From assembly GCF_001429605.1 (NCBI RefSeq), contig NZ_LMSS01000005.1:416618-480617 (forward strand): 64,000 nt of DNA. The letters run 5' to 3'. This stretch comes from Phycicoccus sp. Soil802. GTDB taxonomy: Bacteria; Actinomycetota; Actinomycetes; Actinomycetales; Dermatophilaceae. Position 1 is the stretch's first letter; every line of letters starts with the position of its first letter. This document shows positions 1 to 11,226 of the stretch, in pieces. Below the pieces are notes generated by a model. That model did not search any database, was not told the DNA's origin, and was given only the letters and a program-made list of their open reading frames with translations. Both the position numbers and the translations under genes were made by a program.

Positions 1-724
1 AGACGTAGTCGGTCAGGTCGACGACCGCCTGCCCCACCGACGGCCCGTCACCCAGGACGACCTGCAGCACCGACTCGGGGAGCCCGGCCTCGGTGAGCAG
101 CTGCACGGCCTGCAGGGCGGTCAGCGACGCTTGCAGGTCCGGGCGCAGCACGACGGCGTTGCCGGCCATCAGGGCCGGGATCGCGTCGGTGATCGCGAGC
201 GAGAGGGGGTAGTTCCAGGGGCTGACGATGCCGACGACCCCTCGGGCGTGGTGGTGCACCGTGCTCTGCGTCAGCACCGGGAACAGCCCCGCGCGACGGC
301 GCGGACGCAGGTATGCCGCGGCGGAGCGGGCGTAGTGCCGCGCCACGATCGCGACGTCGGCGACCTCCTCGAACGCCTGGCGGCGGGTCTTGCCCGACTC
401 CAGCTGCACGATGTCGAGCAGCTCGACCTGCCGCTCGAGCACGAGGTCGTGGTAGCGCAGGAAGATCCGCTCACGCAGCTCCATCGGCGTGCGCGCCCAC
501 TCGCGCTGGGCCGCGCGGGCGGCGTCGACCGCGACGGCGACGTCCTCACGGGTCGACAGCGGCAGCGACCCGAGCGGTGCTCCGGTGAGCGGGGTGTGGC
601 TGACGTGGTGCCCGGCCCGGGGCGCCGCCACCACCCGTCGGGCCAGCCGTCGGACCAGGGCCGGGTCCACGGCATACGTGGCGGTGGGGTCGGTCTCGGG
701 GTCGGCGACGACATCGTGGGCCAT
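1..724 (-). CDS. Aldehyde dehydrogenase (succinate-semialdehyde dehydrogenase-like), 3' end cut off
   Basis: NAD(P)-dependent aldehyde dehydrogenase of the succinic-semialdehyde dehydrogenase-like group. About 241 N-terminal residues are in the window and the rest, with the catalytic Cys, lies beyond position 1. Visible are the family stretch GIVSPWNYPLSLAITDAIPA and the following AGNAVVLRP, which build the nucleotide fold. The usual Lys of the 'KP' motif appears as Arg (VVLRPD), a variation seen in this subgroup. The start is the ATG at 724, giving MAHDVVADPE. It stands alone, reading away from guaB3. A short inverted repeat lies 30 bp upstream. The substrate cannot be fixed from this fragment. 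Confidence 0.85.
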   Translation of the reverse strand, partial: MAHDVVADPETDPTATYAVDPALVRRLARRVVAAPRAGHHVSHTPLTGAPLGSLPLSTREDVAVAVDAARAAQREWARTPMELRERIFLRYHDLVLERQVELLDIVQLESGKTRRQAFEEVADVAIVARHYARSAAAYLRPRRRAGLFPVLTQSTVHHHARGVVGIVSPWNYPLSLAITDAIPALMAGNAVVLRPDLQASLTALQAVQLLTEAGLPESVLQVVLGDGPSVGQAVVDLTDYV

Positions 725-753
725 GCCTCGCAGCCTAGGTCCGGCGACCGCTT

Positions 754-768
754 CTTACCAGTAGTAAG
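754..768. promoter_or_regulatory. Short inverted repeat upstream of the aldehyde dehydrogenase
   Basis: CTTAC-N5-GTAAG, a perfect 5-bp inverted repeat 30 bp upstream of the aldehyde dehydrogenase start. Its size and place suit a TetR- or GntR-type operator, but no regulator gene is adjacent. It could also be chance. Confidence 0.3.
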
Positions 769-843
769 TTAGCGACCTTGCCCACACCGCCCGTCCTGCG
801 ACCTGGGCGCCCCCCCGGGTGCTCAGGCTGCGGAGACGGGTCC

Positions 844-1965
844 TCAGCTGCGCTGGTAGGGAGCGACGACGACCTCGACCCGCTGGAACTCCTTGAGGTC
901 GGAGTAGCCGGTCGTGGCCATCGCCCGGCGCAGCGCACCGATGAGGTTGCTCTTGCCGTCGGCCGTGCGACCGGGGCCGAAGAGGATCTGCTCGAGCGGC
1001 GCGAGCGCCCCGACCTCGACCCGCTCGCCGCGCGGCAGCTCGGGGTGGTGTGCCTCGGAGCCCCAGTGCAGCCCGCGACCGGGCGCGTCGGTGGCCCGGG
1101 CGAGCGCCGCACCCAGCATGACGGCGTCGGCCCCACAGGCCACGGCCTTGACGATGTCGCCGCTGTCCCCCATGCCGCCGTCGGCGATGACGTGGACGTA
1201 GCGGCCGCCGGACTCGTCGAGGTAGTCGCGGCGGGCAGCGGCGACGTCGGCGATGGCGCTGGCCATCGGGGCGTGGATGCCCAGGGTGCGACGGGTCGTG
1301 TGGGCCGCTCCCCCGCCGAACCCGACCAGCACGCCGGCCGCACCGGTGCGCATGAGGTGCAGGGCAGCCGTGTAGGACGCGGCGCCACCGACGATGACCG
1401 GCACGTCGAGCTCGTAGATGAACCGCTTGAGGTTGAGCGGCTCGGCGCGCCCGGACACGTGCTCGGCGCTGACGGTCGTGCCACGGATGACGAACAGGTC
1501 GACCCCCGCGTCGACGACGGTCTTCCAGAACTGCTGCGTGCGCTGCGGGCTGAGCGCCCCCGCCGCCGTCACACCGGCCTCGCGCACCTGGCGCAGCCGC
1601 TCGGTGATGAGCTCGGGCTGGATCTCGGCGGCGTAGATCTCCTGCATCCGCGCAGTCGCCAGCGCCGGGTCGAGCGTGGCGATCTCGGCGAGCAGTGGCG
1701 TCGGGTCCTCGTAGCGGGTCCAGAGCCCTTCGAGGTCGAGCACGGGCAACCCACCCAGCCGGCCGAGGGCGATCGCGGACTCGGGCGACATCACCGAGTC
1801 CATCGGTGCCGCGATCACGGGGATGTCGAAGTGGTAGGCATCGATCTGCCAGCCCACCGACACGTCCTCGGGGTCGCGGGTGCGGCGCGACGGCACCACG
1901 GCGATGTCGTCGAAGGAGTACGCGCGGCGACCGCGCTTGCCTCGGCCGATTTCGATCTCAGTCAC
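844..1965 (-). CDS. guaB3: GuaB3, IMP dehydrogenase-related protein
   Basis: TIM-barrel protein of the IMP dehydrogenase/GMP reductase superfamily, 373 aa, without CBS domains, as usual for the actinobacterial GuaB3 group. The start MTEIEIGRGKRGRRAYSFDD and the IADGGMGDSGDIVKA loop are typical. The flap region reads GGGAAHTTRRTLG where true IMPDHs have the catalytic Cys (GPGSICTTR in the guaB next door). The thioimidate nucleophile is therefore absent and IMPDH activity is doubtful. The GTG start at 1965 lies 6 nt after a possible -10 box (TAGCCT, complement of 1972-1977), suggesting a leaderless transcript. It lies directly downstream of guaB, as in Streptomyces and Mycobacterium. Confidence 0.93.
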   Translation of the reverse strand: MTEIEIGRGKRGRRAYSFDDIAVVPSRRTRDPEDVSVGWQIDAYHFDIPVIAAPMDSVMSPESAIALGRLGGLPVLDLEGLWTRYEDPTPLLAEIATLDPALATARMQEIYAAEIQPELITERLRQVREAGVTAAGALSPQRTQQFWKTVVDAGVDLFVIRGTTVSAEHVSGRAEPLNLKRFIYELDVPVIVGGAASYTAALHLMRTGAAGVLVGFGGGAAHTTRRTLGIHAPMASAIADVAAARRDYLDESGGRYVHVIADGGMGDSGDIVKAVACGADAVMLGAALARATDAPGRGLHWGSEAHHPELPRGERVEVGALAPLEQILFGPGRTADGKSNLIGALRRAMATTGYSDLKEFQRVEVVVAPYQRS

Positions 1966-2340
1966 CGCGCAAGGCTATCGGCAGCCGACCGGTGCGACGC
2001 GCCACCGCCCACCCCGCGGCCCACGCCACCGCCCACCGCGGGGTCCGCCGCGCAGGGCCCGGGCACGGGACGACGCCCCGTCGCCGGGTGAGGGGGGCGA
2101 CCGGCGACGGGACGTCTTTGGATCGTCGCGACCGACCGCAGCCCGTCAGCGACGACGTTCAGTGGGACCCCTGCTCGGACTCGTGAACGTCCGTGTCGCA
2201 ACCCTAGGTTGCGCACCCGCGGGGCGACTCACCCAGATTGCGTATGCCGTTCTGGACGCCGGGCAGACGCCCGTCACCACGGCGCGCGGCGGGCCGGCCA
2301 CGCGGCATACCGGTGGTCCTGCAGGGACGCGACGGGGCGG
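1966..2340. other. Intergenic region between guaB and guaB3 (375 bp)
   Basis: No convincing gene. It contains the likely leaderless guaB3 promoter at its left edge and a 17-bp palindrome CGCAACC-CTA-GGTTGCG at 2197-2213. It also holds two copies of the dispersed motif, GTATGCCG at 2242 and CGGCATAC at 2303, facing each other about 60 bp apart just downstream of guaB. That pair could fold in RNA but the loop is long. Overlapping reading frames here look like composition artefacts. Confidence 0.6.
2197..2213. promoter_or_regulatory. 17-bp palindrome between guaB and guaB3
   Basis: CGCAACC-CTA-GGTTGCG, perfect 7-bp arms around a 3-bp centre. It is too short for a terminator and has the shape of an operator. 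It lies over 200 bp from the guaB3 start, so its target is unclear. Confidence 0.3.
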
Positions 2341-4008
<1,668 letters not shown>

Positions 4009-4178
4009 TCACGACCAGTCACGCGACCGGGGCCGACTGGCCCGTCCACCATCTGGGACGGCCCGCTCCGGTGTGAACGGCCTTGAACAAACCCTTACGT
4101 TACGGCCCTGTTTCCGCAGGTCACGCGACGGTAGCGTCCGAGAGGTGCGGCATCGTGCCGCGGGAGATGAGGACGACA

Positions 4179-4472
4179 ATGGCTGAGTTGTCACGGCTTC
4201 CAGGACCCGTAGCCGACCTGTGGGAATGGCAGCTCGACGGGTCCTGTCGGCAGATCAACCCAGAGGTCTTCTTCCACCCCGAGGGTGAGCGTGGCCCGGC
4301 CCGCCGCTCCCGCGACTCGCAGGCCAAGGAAGTCTGTCTGGCCTGCCCGGTCCTCAAGCAGTGTCGCGAGCACGCCCTCCGCGTCCGCGAGCCCTACGGC
4401 GTGTGGGGCGCGATGACCGAGGACGAGCGTGAGGCGTACTACGCCGGCCACGCCGTCCCCGCCGCCAGCTGA
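4179..4472 (+). CDS. whiB3: WhiB-family iron-sulfur regulator, WhiB3/WhiD type
   Basis: 97-aa redox-sensing transcription factor that binds a [4Fe-4S] cluster through Cys23, Cys53, Cys56 and Cys62 (C-X29-C-X2-C-X5-C) and works with the principal sigma factor. The N-terminus LSRLPGPVADLWEWQL and the FFHPEGERGPAR stretch match WhiB3/WhiD rather than WhiB1 or WhiB2. The turn motif is GVWGA instead of the usual GVWGG. The ATG at 4179 follows GAGGA; an in-frame ATG 96 nt upstream adds residues foreign to the family. The position beside guaB and near groEL matches whiD in Streptomyces and whiB3 in Mycobacterium. Confidence 0.93.
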   Translation: MAELSRLPGPVADLWEWQLDGSCRQINPEVFFHPEGERGPARRSRDSQAKEVCLACPVLKQCREHALRVREPYGVWGAMTEDEREAYYAGHAVPAAS

Positions 4473-4508
4473 CCGACGCCGGCAGCTGACCGACCTAGAC
4501 TCGACTGC

Positions 4509-4733
4509 GTGAGCAGCCCTGTCGACGTCCCCATCCGTGACGAGTCCATCCGGCTCGGCCAGCTCCTCAAGCTGGCCGGCGTGGTCGACGACGGCGCGAT
4601 GGCGCGCTCGGTCATCGAGCTCGGCGAGGTGGCCGTCGACGGCGCCGTCGAGGTGCGCCGAGGCGCGCAGGTGCGCCCCGGCCAGGTCGTGACGTATGCC
4701 GGGGAGTCACTGCACGTCGTCGCCGGCGGCTGA
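4509..4733 (+). CDS. Small S4-domain RNA-binding protein
   Basis: 74-aa protein that is almost entirely one S4 fold. RLGQLLKLAGVVDDGAMARSV is followed by the short loop and VRRGAQVRPGQVV. S4 domains of this size (YaaA/RlbA-like group) bind structured RNA such as rRNA or tRNA; the partner is unknown. GTG start at 4509, 36 nt after whiB3 on the same strand, so the two may be co-transcribed. The dispersed motif GTATGCCG lies in its 3' part (Tyr-Ala codons). Confidence 0.88.
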   Translation: MSSPVDVPIRDESIRLGQLLKLAGVVDDGAMARSVIELGEVAVDGAVEVRRGAQVRPGQVVTYAGESLHVVAGG

Positions 4734-4765
4734 GCGCCGCCTCACCGGGCGACGGGCCCGTCGGC

Positions 4766-6250
4766 TCACTGGGCGACGAGCAGCGCGCGGAGCATGTCGC
4801 GGGTCTGGGTGCTGACCGCCCAGTTGTCGCGCGACTGCCAGTCCACCGCGAAGACGTCAGCGCAGTTGCTGCTCAGCTCGAGCATCCGTCCGTTCTGCAG
4901 CCGCGCCTCGACGACGAACAGCGACGTCCCGGCCGTGCAGGTGCTTCCCGCCTGCGTCCTCGACCCGCGCCGGGCGAGGTCGGCATTGAGCTGTGCCAGC
5001 TGGGGTGCGCCCATGACGTTGGTGCGGATCGGCCGGAAGCGCGGCACGGCGGTGGCCACGGCCCGCGGGTGCAGGCAGGCGGTCGCGGCCTCGAGCACCG
5101 TCCCACGGGGCAGGCTCGGCGGCGCCAACCCTGGAGGGGCGAGCGACTTGCCCAACACCGTCGGGCAGCCGAGGAACTGGCTGCCGGGCGCGCCCAGGAT
5201 GTCGCTTCCCGCGCCCTGCTCCGCCAGCGCCGTGTAGTAGCTGGCCAGCGCCGGCCAGCCGTTGCACGCCAGACCCTCGTTGGCGTAGGTCCGCACGGCG
5301 CCGTCGGTGCCCAGGAGCACCAGTCGGAAGGCTGGTCCCGTGGGCAGGTCCGGGCACTCGGTGCCGGAGGTGCGAGGAGCCAACACCAGGGCGTCCACGG
5401 CGAGGGGCTCGCTGACCGGCGCATCAGGCGGCAGCGACCCGGACCAGACCGAGCCCTCGTCGGTCTGCGCGCACACCAGCACGGCCGACACGGTGCGACT
5501 CAGCGGCTCGGTGGCGGCCTGCGGCGGGGTCGGCGGCGCGAGGGAGTCGCGGCAGGTCACCGCGGACGGCTGCGGAGTGGGGAGCGGGGCCACCCGGTCG
5601 GGGTCTCCGCCCGCGAGGATGCCTCCGATGGCCACGGCCGCCACGAGGGCCACTCCCCCCAGGGCCCACCCGCGCACGCCACGCCAGCGGGCGGCATACG
5701 GTCGCGTCTGCTCGAGGAGCCCGGCCACGGACGGGTCCTGCGGTGGCAGCGCGTCGAGCACCACCCGGAGGCGGTCTTCGTCGAGGCCGAGTCGGCCGCC
5801 GACCGTGTCGTGGGCATGCAGCCGGTGTCGCCGTGCTGCGGCGACGTCGTCGTCGAGCGCCGCGGCGACCTGTCCGTCGGAGAGGCCGTCGAAGGTCCAC
5901 AGCACCAGCGCCACCCGCTCGCGCGGACCCAGCTCGGCCAGTGCACCCAGCACGTCAGCGCGGGACGGCGGGTCGGCCACGCGCTCCGCTGACCGGCGGA
6001 CCCGGGCATGGCGCCGGCGCAGGTAGGTCTCCACGAGCGCCCGCCGCAGCTCGGCGTCGTACGAGCCCGCACCGACGTGCGACAGGTGGCGCCACTGCGG
6101 CCAGCTGCGCGCGAGCGTCGTGCGCACGAGGTCCTCGGCACCCCGGTCGTCCCCCACCAGCAGCCAGGCGGTCCGCAGCAGGTCGGCCCCCCGGGCGACG
6201 ACGTACTCGTCGAAGCTGGGAGGTTCGGCGAACCGGTCCGCCATGGCCAC
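4766..6250 (-). CDS. Sigma-factor-like protein fused to a transmembrane and extracytoplasmic region
   Basis: 494 aa. Residues 1-165 resemble SigE-family ECF sigma factors: FDEYVVARGADLLRTAWLL is like region 2, and LGPRERVALVLWTFDGLSDG is like region 4. The -10-binding helix is degenerate. A basic stretch is followed by a hydrophobic segment (about 194-213, WALGGVALVAAVAIGGILAG) and about 280 residues outside the membrane with several Cys and Pro/Thr-rich linkers. The start is the GTG at 6250 or the ATG at 6244. Compare the separate sigma factor and membrane protein at 18.4-20 kb, which look like the same two parts unfused. It may be a membrane-tethered regulator or a former sigma factor now used structurally. 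Function unproven. Confidence 0.75.
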   Translation of the reverse strand: MAMADRFAEPPSFDEYVVARGADLLRTAWLLVGDDRGAEDLVRTTLARSWPQWRHLSHVGAGSYDAELRRALVETYLRRRHARVRRSAERVADPPSRADVLGALAELGPRERVALVLWTFDGLSDGQVAAALDDDVAAARRHRLHAHDTVGGRLGLDEDRLRVVLDALPPQDPSVAGLLEQTRPYAARWRGVRGWALGGVALVAAVAIGGILAGGDPDRVAPLPTPQPSAVTCRDSLAPPTPPQAATEPLSRTVSAVLVCAQTDEGSVWSGSLPPDAPVSEPLAVDALVLAPRTSGTECPDLPTGPAFRLVLLGTDGAVRTYANEGLACNGWPALASYYTALAEQGAGSDILGAPGSQFLGCPTVLGKSLAPPGLAPPSLPRGTVLEAATACLHPRAVATAVPRFRPIRTNVMGAPQLAQLNADLARRGSRTQAGSTCTAGTSLFVVEARLQNGRMLELSSNCADVFAVDWQSRDNWAVSTQTRDMLRALLVAQ

Positions 6251-6320
6251 CTTCGTTCTGCGCCACCCTGCGCTTCGCTGCGCTGATCAAATCGTAGGCC
6301 GCCGGTTCGCGGGCGGGCAC

Positions 6321-6373
6321 GTCGAAGGCCCGCCCCCCGTGTCTTTGGACGACAGCGGGGACGGGCCTTCGAC
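6321..6373 (-). terminator. Terminator hairpin after groEL
   Basis: Perfect 12-bp inverted repeat GTCGAAGGCCCG / CGGGCCTTCGAC (6321-6332 and 6362-6373) beginning 18 nt after the groEL stop. The inner part is also partly complementary. Probable transcription terminator for groESL. Confidence 0.75.
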
Positions 6374-6390
6374 GAGAGTGTGCCTCCGGG

Positions 6391-8022
<1,632 letters not shown>

Positions 8023-8045
8023 CTAGTCTGTCGGGTTGAACGCGA

Positions 8046-8083
8046 CGTGCCCTGTATGCCGCGTAGCCGGCATACAGGGCACG
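8046..8083 (-). terminator. Hairpin between groES and groEL built from two GTATGCCG motifs
   Basis: Long, almost perfect inverted repeat (GTGCCCTGTATGCCG at 8047-8061, CGGCATACAGGGCAC at 8068-8082). The two arms each carry the dispersed GTATGCCG motif in opposite orientation. It lies between co-oriented groES and groEL, so it is probably an attenuator or mRNA-processing hairpin rather than a full stop. There is no U-tract. Confidence 0.7.
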
Positions 8084-8104
8084 TCACTCACGAGGTGCGG
8101 ATGC

Positions 8105-8398
8105 TCAGCCGACGATGGCGAGGATGTCGCGAGCGGAGAGGATGAGGTACTCCTCGCCGCCGTGCTTGATCTCGGTGCCGCCGTACTTGCTGTAGATCAC
8201 GCGGTCGCCGACGGTGACGTCGAGCGGGACGCGGTTGCCGTTGTCGTCGATGCGGCCCGGGCCGATCGCGAGGACCTCGCCCTCCTGGGGCTTCTCCTTC
8301 GCGGTGTCCGGGATGACGAGGCCAGACGCGGTGGTCTGCTCGGCCTCGACGGACTTGACGACGATGCGGTCTTCGAGCGGCTTGATGGAAACCGACAC
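8105..8398 (-). CDS. groES: 10-kDa co-chaperonin GroES
   Basis: Lid of the GroEL chamber. 97 aa from the GTG at 8398 ([15 protein letters not shown]), preceded by GGGGAGG at good distance. An ORF extending upstream would cover the promoter leader and is not credible. The mobile loop ([20 protein letters not shown]) and the C-terminal [14 protein letters not shown] are canonical. First gene of the groESL operon, under the double-CIRCE promoter. Confidence 0.97.
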   Translation of the reverse strand: MSVSIKPLEDRIVVKSVEAEQTTASGLVIPDTAKEKPQEGEVLAIGPGRIDDNGNRVPLDVTVGDRVIYSKYGGTEIKHGGEEYLILSARDILAIVG

Positions 8399-8499
8399 GG
8401 TGAGGACCTCCCCTTCGGGAATGTCGAAGTTGGACAGTGGTGGTGGTGCAGGGTGCTGCCGATCCGGTCGCCGTCGCGGGGGTCGACCGGCTGGCTGCG

Positions 8500-8526
8500 T
8501 TAGCACTCGGCGAACCGGAGTGCCAA
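8500..8526. promoter_or_regulatory. CIRCE element 1 (HrcA operator) upstream of groES
   Basis: TTAGCACTC-N9-GAGTGCCAA, 8 of 9 arm bases complementary and matching the HrcA operator consensus. It covers the expected transcription start of groESL. Confidence 0.93.
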
Positions 8527-8530
8527 CGCA

Positions 8531-8560
8531 AATCTAGGCTCGTGGTTAGCACTCGGTCAA
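8531..8560 (-). promoter_or_regulatory. groESL promoter
   Basis: On the minus strand TTGACC (8555-8560) and TAGATT (8531-8536) are separated by 18 bp, a good housekeeping promoter. The -35 box lies inside CIRCE element 2 and the start site inside CIRCE element 1, so HrcA would block both. Confidence 0.8.
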
Positions 8561-8572
8561 CTCGAGTGCCAG
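8546..8572. promoter_or_regulatory. CIRCE element 2 (HrcA operator) upstream of groES
   Basis: TTAGCACTC-N9-GAGTGCCAG, second HrcA operator, overlapping the -35 region of the groESL promoter. Two CIRCE sites imply tight HrcA repression with heat induction. Confidence 0.92.
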
Positions 8573-8657
8573 ATCTGGTCAGGGAGTTCGCCGTGGGCGG
8601 ACGGCGGAGGCCATATCCGGTGGCGCCGAGCACCCCCGAGCGGGCAGTGTCTGGCGC

Positions 8658-9476
8658 ATGACCTCCCCCACGAGCGACCCCGCGGTCCTGCTCCGCGCCT
8701 ACGACGAGCAGCTGCGCGAGGAGCTCTCCTCCGCCCTCACCACACCCAGGCTCGGGCCGCTGGTGCTGGCCACCTACCTCGGGGGCCGGGGTTTCATCAC
8801 CTACCAGAACCTGGACGTCGACGGTCGACCCGCTGACGAGGACTCGGTCCGGCAGCTCGTGGAGCAGGCGCTCGCCCACTACGAGGCGATGCCCGAGATC
8901 CAGCGGGTCGAGTGGAAGACCCGCGGCCACGACCACGCCCCCGGCCTGCACGAGGCGCTGGTCGCCCACGGCTTCGTCCCCGACGAGCCCGAGTCGGTGA
9001 TGATCGGCGAGGCCCGCCTCCTGGCCGTCGACATCGACCTGCCCGACGGGATCGTGGTGCGCCGGGTCACCGACGAGGACGAGGTCCGCGCGATGCTCGC
9101 GATGCAGTCCGAGGTGTTCGGGGACGACCCCGAGGAGGCCGAGGAGCACGTCATCCAGCTCCTGCACCGGCTGCGCACCCGCGACGACATGGAGATGTGG
9201 GTGGCCGAGCACGACGGCGTCGTGGTCAGCGCCGGCCGGCTCGAACCGGTCGAGGACACCGACTTCGCCGGGATCTGGGGTGGTGCGACGCGACCGGAGT
9301 ACCGCGGGAAGGGCATCTACCGCGCCCTCACGGCGGCACGGGCGCGGTCGGCCATCGGCTACGGCAAGCGCTACATCAACAGCGACTCGACCGAGTTCTC
9401 CCGACCGATCCTGGAGCGGTCCGGCTTCGTCAAGGTCTCGACGACCACCCCGTACGAGTGGCGACGCACCCGCTGA
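8658..9476 (+). CDS. GNAT-family N-acetyltransferase
   Basis: 272 aa. The C-terminal two thirds form a GNAT fold: VRRVTDEDEVRAMLAMQSEVF starts it, then VAEHDGVVVSAGRLEP, and the acetyl-CoA loop is ATRPEYRGKGIYRALTAARA. The N-terminal 100 residues resemble the extra domain of two-domain GNATs. The substrate (small molecule or protein N-terminus) cannot be read from sequence. It is divergent from groES with 259 bp between start codons. Confidence 0.85.
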   Translation: MTSPTSDPAVLLRAYDEQLREELSSALTTPRLGPLVLATYLGGRGFITYQNLDVDGRPADEDSVRQLVEQALAHYEAMPEIQRVEWKTRGHDHAPGLHEALVAHGFVPDEPESVMIGEARLLAVDIDLPDGIVVRRVTDEDEVRAMLAMQSEVFGDDPEEAEEHVIQLLHRLRTRDDMEMWVAEHDGVVVSAGRLEPVEDTDFAGIWGGATRPEYRGKGIYRALTAARARSAIGYGKRYINSDSTEFSRPILERSGFVKVSTTTPYEWRRTR

Positions 9477-9562
9477 GAACTCGCCACAACCAAGAGGCCC
9501 TGTCGTGCGTCTGAGTGGATGAGGTTTCCGTCGGAGTCCCAGACACGGCCGGGAGGTCACCA

Positions 9563-9895
9563 GTGAAGTTGACGCACGCAGTCACGCTCGATGCCGTCGG
9601 CACCCTGGAGGCCGGCGCCGCGCGACTCACCGGCACCTACTCGTGCTCCGGCAGCGGTGCGGCGACCGTGTCGATCTCCGGATCACTGACCCAGGGGTCC
9701 GACGTCGAGGGCATCTCCTCTCCGGTCGACGGCGTGTGCGACGGAGTGGTCCACCCGTGGAGCCTCGCCATGAGCGGGCCGAGCGCTTTCCAACCCGGTC
9801 CGGCCCAGGGCGAGGTGACGGTCAGCGCCTGCGCGGGTGCCCCCTGCACCCACGACACGGCGCGCGGCCAGGTCACCCTCTCCCCGGGGGCCTGA
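9563..9895 (+). CDS. DUF6299-like small protein
   Basis: 110 aa from the GTG at 9563, preceded by GGGAGG. The pattern GTLEAGAARLTGTYSCSG, then CDG, HPWSL and GEVTVSACAGAPC, with four Cys, resembles DUF6299, a beta-sandwich normally exported. No signal peptide is visible in this or the 16-codon upstream extension. Either the real start has been lost or the protein stays inside. Its stop is followed immediately by a strong terminator. Function unknown. Confidence 0.6.
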   Translation: MKLTHAVTLDAVGTLEAGAARLTGTYSCSGSGAATVSISGSLTQGSDVEGISSPVDGVCDGVVHPWSLAMSGPSAFQPGPAQGEVTVSACAGAPCTHDTARGQVTLSPGA

Positions 9896-9899
9896 CCGC

Positions 9900-9944
9900 G
9901 GTCGCGGGTCCCAGCCCCCGGTCGGGGTGCCGGGACCCGCGACC
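9900..9944 (+). terminator. Terminator after the DUF6299-like gene
   Basis: Perfect 13-bp inverted repeat GGTCGCGGGTCCC (9900-9912) / GGGACCCGCGACC (9932-9944), starting 4 nt after the stop codon. A motif copy (CGGCATAC, 9953) follows. Confidence 0.8.
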
Positions 9945-9966
9945 TCAGCGCGCGGCATACGCAACA

Positions 9967-11208
9967 ATGCGCGACATGGACCTGGCCCTGCTGCGACGGC
10001 TGACCACCGGCGAAGGCTGGGGTCTGCTGCAGTCGCTGCCCCCGTACGAGGAGTCGGGCGCGCTGGCCCTGCAGCAACGGCTGCGCGGCGCCGGCTTCGA
10101 CCCGGACCTCGTCGCGGCTGCGCTCAACCAGGCCAGGCTGCGCGCGCGGGCCGTCGAGAAGTTCGGCGAGTTCGCCCGCGGCATGGTGCTGACGTCCGAC
10201 GGGCTGGAGCAGGCGACTCGCCTTGGCGTCGCCGCGCAGCACGCCCAGCGCTACCGGGCTGCGGGCATCCACACCGTTCACGACCTCGGCTGCGGCATCG
10301 GTGCCGACGCGATGGCGATGGCCGGGCTCGACCTGCGGGTCCGCGCGATCGACGCCGACGAGCTCACGGCCGGCATCGCGGCGGTCAACCTGCGGCACTG
10401 GCCCGACTCGACCGCGCAGCAGGGCGTCGTCGAGGAGTTCACCGCCCCGGCCGGCGAGGGTGGTCGCGGGGTCGGTGCCTGGCTCGACCCGGCGCGTCGC
10501 ACCCCGGGCGTCGCCGACGTCACGGGTCGGACCCGGCGGATCTTCAACCTGGCCGAGATCTCCCCGAGCTGGACCACCGTGCAGGAGGTCGCCCGGGCCC
10601 TCCCCGCGACGGGGGCCAAGCTCAGCCCCGCCTTCCCGCACGCTGCCCTGCCCGCTGGGTCCGAGGCGCAGTGGACCTCGTGGGAGGGCGACGTCGTCGA
10701 GTGCGCCGTCTGGTGGGGCCCCCTGGTCCGGACCGCGGGCCGCAGCGCGGCGCTGCTGGGCGCCACCGGCCCCGCGGTGGTGGTCACCGAGGCCGACATG
10801 GACGGCGATGCCCCACCGCTGGTGAACCTCGCCGACCTCGGCGGCTGGCTCTACGAACCCGACAAAGCAGTGCTCCGGGCCGGCCTCGTCGGCGCCCTGA
10901 CCGCCGCGACCGACGGGGCCGAGCTCGATGCCGGGGTCGGTTACGTCGGGTCGAGCCGGTCCGTCGACGTCCCCTTCGCCAGGCGGTATGCCGTGGTCGA
11001 GGCGATGCCCTTCAACGTCAAGGCACTGCGTGGCTGGCTGCGCGACCACGGGATCGACCGGCTGACCATCAAGAAGCGCGGGGTCAGCGTCGACGCCGAC
11101 CTGCTCCGGCGCCAGCTCCGGCTGCCGGCAAAGGGGCACCAGGAGGCGACCGTGGTCCTCACCCGGGTCCGCAGCAACCAGGTCGCGCTGATCGTCAACC
11201 CGGCCTGA
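9967..11208 (+). CDS. SAM-dependent methyltransferase with THUMP-like domain
   Basis: 413 aa from ATG 9967 (MRDMDLALLRRLTTGEGW; ATG 9976 also possible). The order is an N-terminal helical part, a Rossmann SAM fold with motif I VHDLGCGIGADAMAM near residue 110, then WLDPARRTPG, and a C-terminal THUMP-like domain (LRGWLRDHGIDRLTIKKRGV, about 350-375). Conserved across actinobacteria as 'THUMP-like domain protein'; an RNA substrate is the natural inference but is not shown. The upstream reading frame overlaps the previous gene and terminator and is rejected. Confidence 0.87.
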   Translation: MRDMDLALLRRLTTGEGWGLLQSLPPYEESGALALQQRLRGAGFDPDLVAAALNQARLRARAVEKFGEFARGMVLTSDGLEQATRLGVAAQHAQRYRAAGIHTVHDLGCGIGADAMAMAGLDLRVRAIDADELTAGIAAVNLRHWPDSTAQQGVVEEFTAPAGEGGRGVGAWLDPARRTPGVADVTGRTRRIFNLAEISPSWTTVQEVARALPATGAKLSPAFPHAALPAGSEAQWTSWEGDVVECAVWWGPLVRTAGRSAALLGATGPAVVVTEADMDGDAPPLVNLADLGGWLYEPDKAVLRAGLVGALTAATDGAELDAGVGYVGSSRSVDVPFARRYAVVEAMPFNVKALRGWLRDHGIDRLTIKKRGVSVDADLLRRQLRLPAKGHQEATVVLTRVRSNQVALIVNPA

Positions 11209-11226
11209 CCCGGCGGACCCCACTGG

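Noticed and set aside
131-772. Long plus-strand reading frame over the aldehyde dehydrogenase
   Set aside because: Mirror frame of a clear minus-strand gene, with Arg/Gly/Asp-rich shadow composition and no domain.
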